Under the pieces are notes generated by a model that worked only from the letters and a program-made list of their open reading frames with translations, searched no databases and was not told where the DNA came from. A stretch of DNA of 6,411 nucleotides from an uncultured Ilumatobacter sp. (GTDB lineage: Bacteria; Actinomycetota; Acidimicrobiia; Acidimicrobiales; Ilumatobacteraceae), in NCBI GenBank assembly GCA_937891565.1, contig CALAHA010000018.1:1-6411 (forward strand), given 5' to 3'. The position numbers and the translations under genes were made by a program. Positions 5,321 to 6,411 of the stretch are shown here, in pieces (within the stretch, counting starts at the first letter, position 1; each line of letters opens with the position of its first letter).

Positions 5321-6319
5321 ATGGTGTGGCAACGTAACTCGATGAAGTACGTGCCATTTGGAAACACCGGTCTGTCTGTCTCTGCGATAACGCTCGGCTG
5401 TATGAGTTACGGCGAGTCGGGCAAAGGCACGCACGCTTGGAGCATGGACGAGACGTCAAGCCGACCGTTCATCGAGCAGGCCCTCGAGGCTGGGATCAAC
5501 TGTTTCGACACCGCCAACGTCTATTCACTGGGATCCAGCGAAGAGATAGTCGGCCGCGCGCTTGGCGACATGACGAACCGCGAAGACGTCATCATCGCAA
5601 CGAAGGTGCGCGGCAGGATGCGCGAAGGTCGCTTCGGCGAGGGTCTCTCTCGCAAGGCGATCATGCATGAGGTCGACCAGAGCCTGAAGCGACTGGGTAC
5701 CGACTACATCGATCTGTATCAAATCCATCGCTGGGACCATCACACACCGATTGAAGAGACGATGGAGGCGCTGCACGACCTGATCCGCTCGGGCAAGGTG
5801 CACCACATCGGTGCATCGTCAATGTACGCCTGGCAGTTCAGCAAGGCGCAGTACACCGCCGATGCCAACGGCTGGACGCGGTTCGTCAGCATGCAGCCGC
5901 ACTACAACCTGATCAACCGCGAGGAAGAGCGCGAGATGCTTCCGCTCTGTCGCGACATGAACGTCGCGGTGATCCCCTGGAGTCCAATGGCTCGCGGCAA
6001 GCTGACCCGCGAGTGGGGGGCAACGACCAACCGCACCGAAAGCGATGACTTCGGTCGCTACCTCTACAGCATGGCGGAATCGGACCAAGCGGTGGCCGGC
6101 GCCGTTGGGGTTGTTGCCGAAGCGCGAGGCGTGTCGCGTGCACAGATCGCACTTGCGTGGGTGATGCGCAACAAGGCAGTGACGTCACCGATCATCGGTG
6201 CAACCAAGCCGCATCACATCGACGATGCCGTGGCAGCCGTCGAGTTGGAACTCACTGACGATGAAGCGCAGTCACTCGAAGAGCACTATCTCCCTCACCC
6301 CATCGTCGGCTTCTCTTGA
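5321..6319 (+). CDS. Aldo/keto reductase, YajO-like
   Basis: A 332-residue NADPH-dependent reductase of aldehydes and ketones with a (beta/alpha)8 barrel, cytosolic. The catalytic tetrad is complete: Asp63 and Tyr68 in FDTANVY, Lys95 in IATKVRG and His136 in LYQIHRW. The C-terminal cofactor segment SPIIGATKPHHIDDAV (289-304) binds the adenosine phosphate side of NADPH. YQIHRWDHHTPIEETMEALHD and the ending YLPHPIVGF are typical, from memory, of the group that includes E. coli YajO and many uncharacterised actinobacterial enzymes. Length is normal. The start at 5321 is chosen for its GGGAG site; the ATG at 5342 (MKYVPFGNTG) is the shorter alternative and 5255 a less likely longer one. It stands alone, 114 bases after ogt. 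A role in detoxifying reactive carbonyls near a repair operon is conceivable but not shown. The natural substrate is unknown. Confidence 0.95.
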   Translation: MVWQRNSMKYVPFGNTGLSVSAITLGCMSYGESGKGTHAWSMDETSSRPFIEQALEAGINCFDTANVYSLGSSEEIVGRALGDMTNREDVIIATKVRGRMREGRFGEGLSRKAIMHEVDQSLKRLGTDYIDLYQIHRWDHHTPIEETMEALHDLIRSGKVHHIGASSMYAWQFSKAQYTADANGWTRFVSMQPHYNLINREEEREMLPLCRDMNVAVIPWSPMARGKLTREWGATTNRTESDDFGRYLYSMAESDQAVAGAVGVVAEARGVSRAQIALAWVMRNKAVTSPIIGATKPHHIDDAVAAVELELTDDEAQSLEEHYLPHPIVGFS

Positions 6320-6327
6320 GTCGGTCC

Positions 6328-6411
6328 AGATCGTTCGATCCCGGCGGCAGCCCTCACCGCTCATTGAGCAAGCTCAACTCGGGTTCATGCTTTCTTGGCG
6401 TCGAACGATCT
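6328..6411. repeat. 11-bp perfect inverted repeat reaching the window edge
   Basis: AGATCGTTCGA (6328-6338) is the exact reverse complement of TCGAACGATCT (6401-6411), separated by 62 bases. The right arm ends at the last base of the window, so it may extend further. The enclosed segment has no recognisable gene. A minus-strand frame at the very end reads RSFDAKKA then stops (stop at 6385-6387) and could be the tail of a convergent gene, but eight codons are not enough to call it. Confidence 0.4.
6364..6377. terminator. Short palindrome after the aldo/keto reductase
   Basis: TTGAGC (6364-6369) and GCTCAA (6372-6377) form a perfect dyad with two bases between. As RNA it would be a five-bp stem with a CAAG loop. 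It lies 44 bases after the stop and has no T run, so it is weak as a terminator. An operator for something beyond the edge is the alternative. Confidence 0.2.

Noticed and set aside
6385..6411. Tail of a convergent minus-strand gene (RSFDAKKA then stop)
   Set aside because: Only eight codons are visible and other frames are equally possible, so it is not annotated as a gene.

Overview
This is a GC-rich window with high-GC codon use. All recognisable genes lie on the plus strand, two starts are GTG, and Shine-Dalgarno sequences are scarce. Together with an acyl-CoA dehydrogenase of the GGTSQIQRN-type and an Ada-AlkA fusion followed by ogt (the arrangement I recall from Mycobacterium tuberculosis), this points to an actinobacterium. 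An acidimicrobial or other environmental lineage is possible, but this is inference from gene style, not a database match.

Layout. Bases 2-586 are the C-terminal part of an acyl-CoA dehydrogenase cut by the left edge. A 198-base gap (587-784) with small palindromes and a possible leaderless promoter leads to an IolG-like Gfo/Idh/MocA dehydrogenase (785-1732). After an 86-base gap comes a 12-helix MFS transporter (1819-3117). Its last codons form one arm of a perfect 12-bp hairpin. Next is a two-gene alkylation-repair operon: an Ada-sensor/AraC/AlkA-glycosylase fusion (3160-4650) and an O6-alkylguanine-DNA alkyltransferase, ogt (4667-5206). A 114-base gap containing a repeated element precedes an aldo/keto reductase of the YajO-like type (5321-6319). 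The final 92 bases hold no convincing gene, only inverted repeats.

How the genes work together. The alkA-ogt pair is the only clear functional unit. The fusion can sense methyl phosphotriesters through its Cys4 zinc domain, bind DNA through its AraC helix-turn-helix and excise alkylated bases. Ogt repairs O6-alkylguanine directly. The dehydrogenase and the MFS transporter could form a small-molecule uptake and oxidation pair, but nothing in the sequence proves it. The acyl-CoA dehydrogenase and aldo/keto reductase look like independent metabolic neighbours.

Most noteworthy points. A 20-bp tandem duplication at the alkA/ogt junction has inserted a seven-codon mini-ORF and recreated the ATGA stop/start overlap at both of its ends. 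The IolG-like enzyme keeps the catalytic Lys and His but has Gln where the catalytic Asp is expected. A strong hairpin separates the transporter from the repair operon. A direct/inverted/direct repeat set precedes the aldo/keto reductase. I see no wholly new system, mobile element, CRISPR array or RNA gene.
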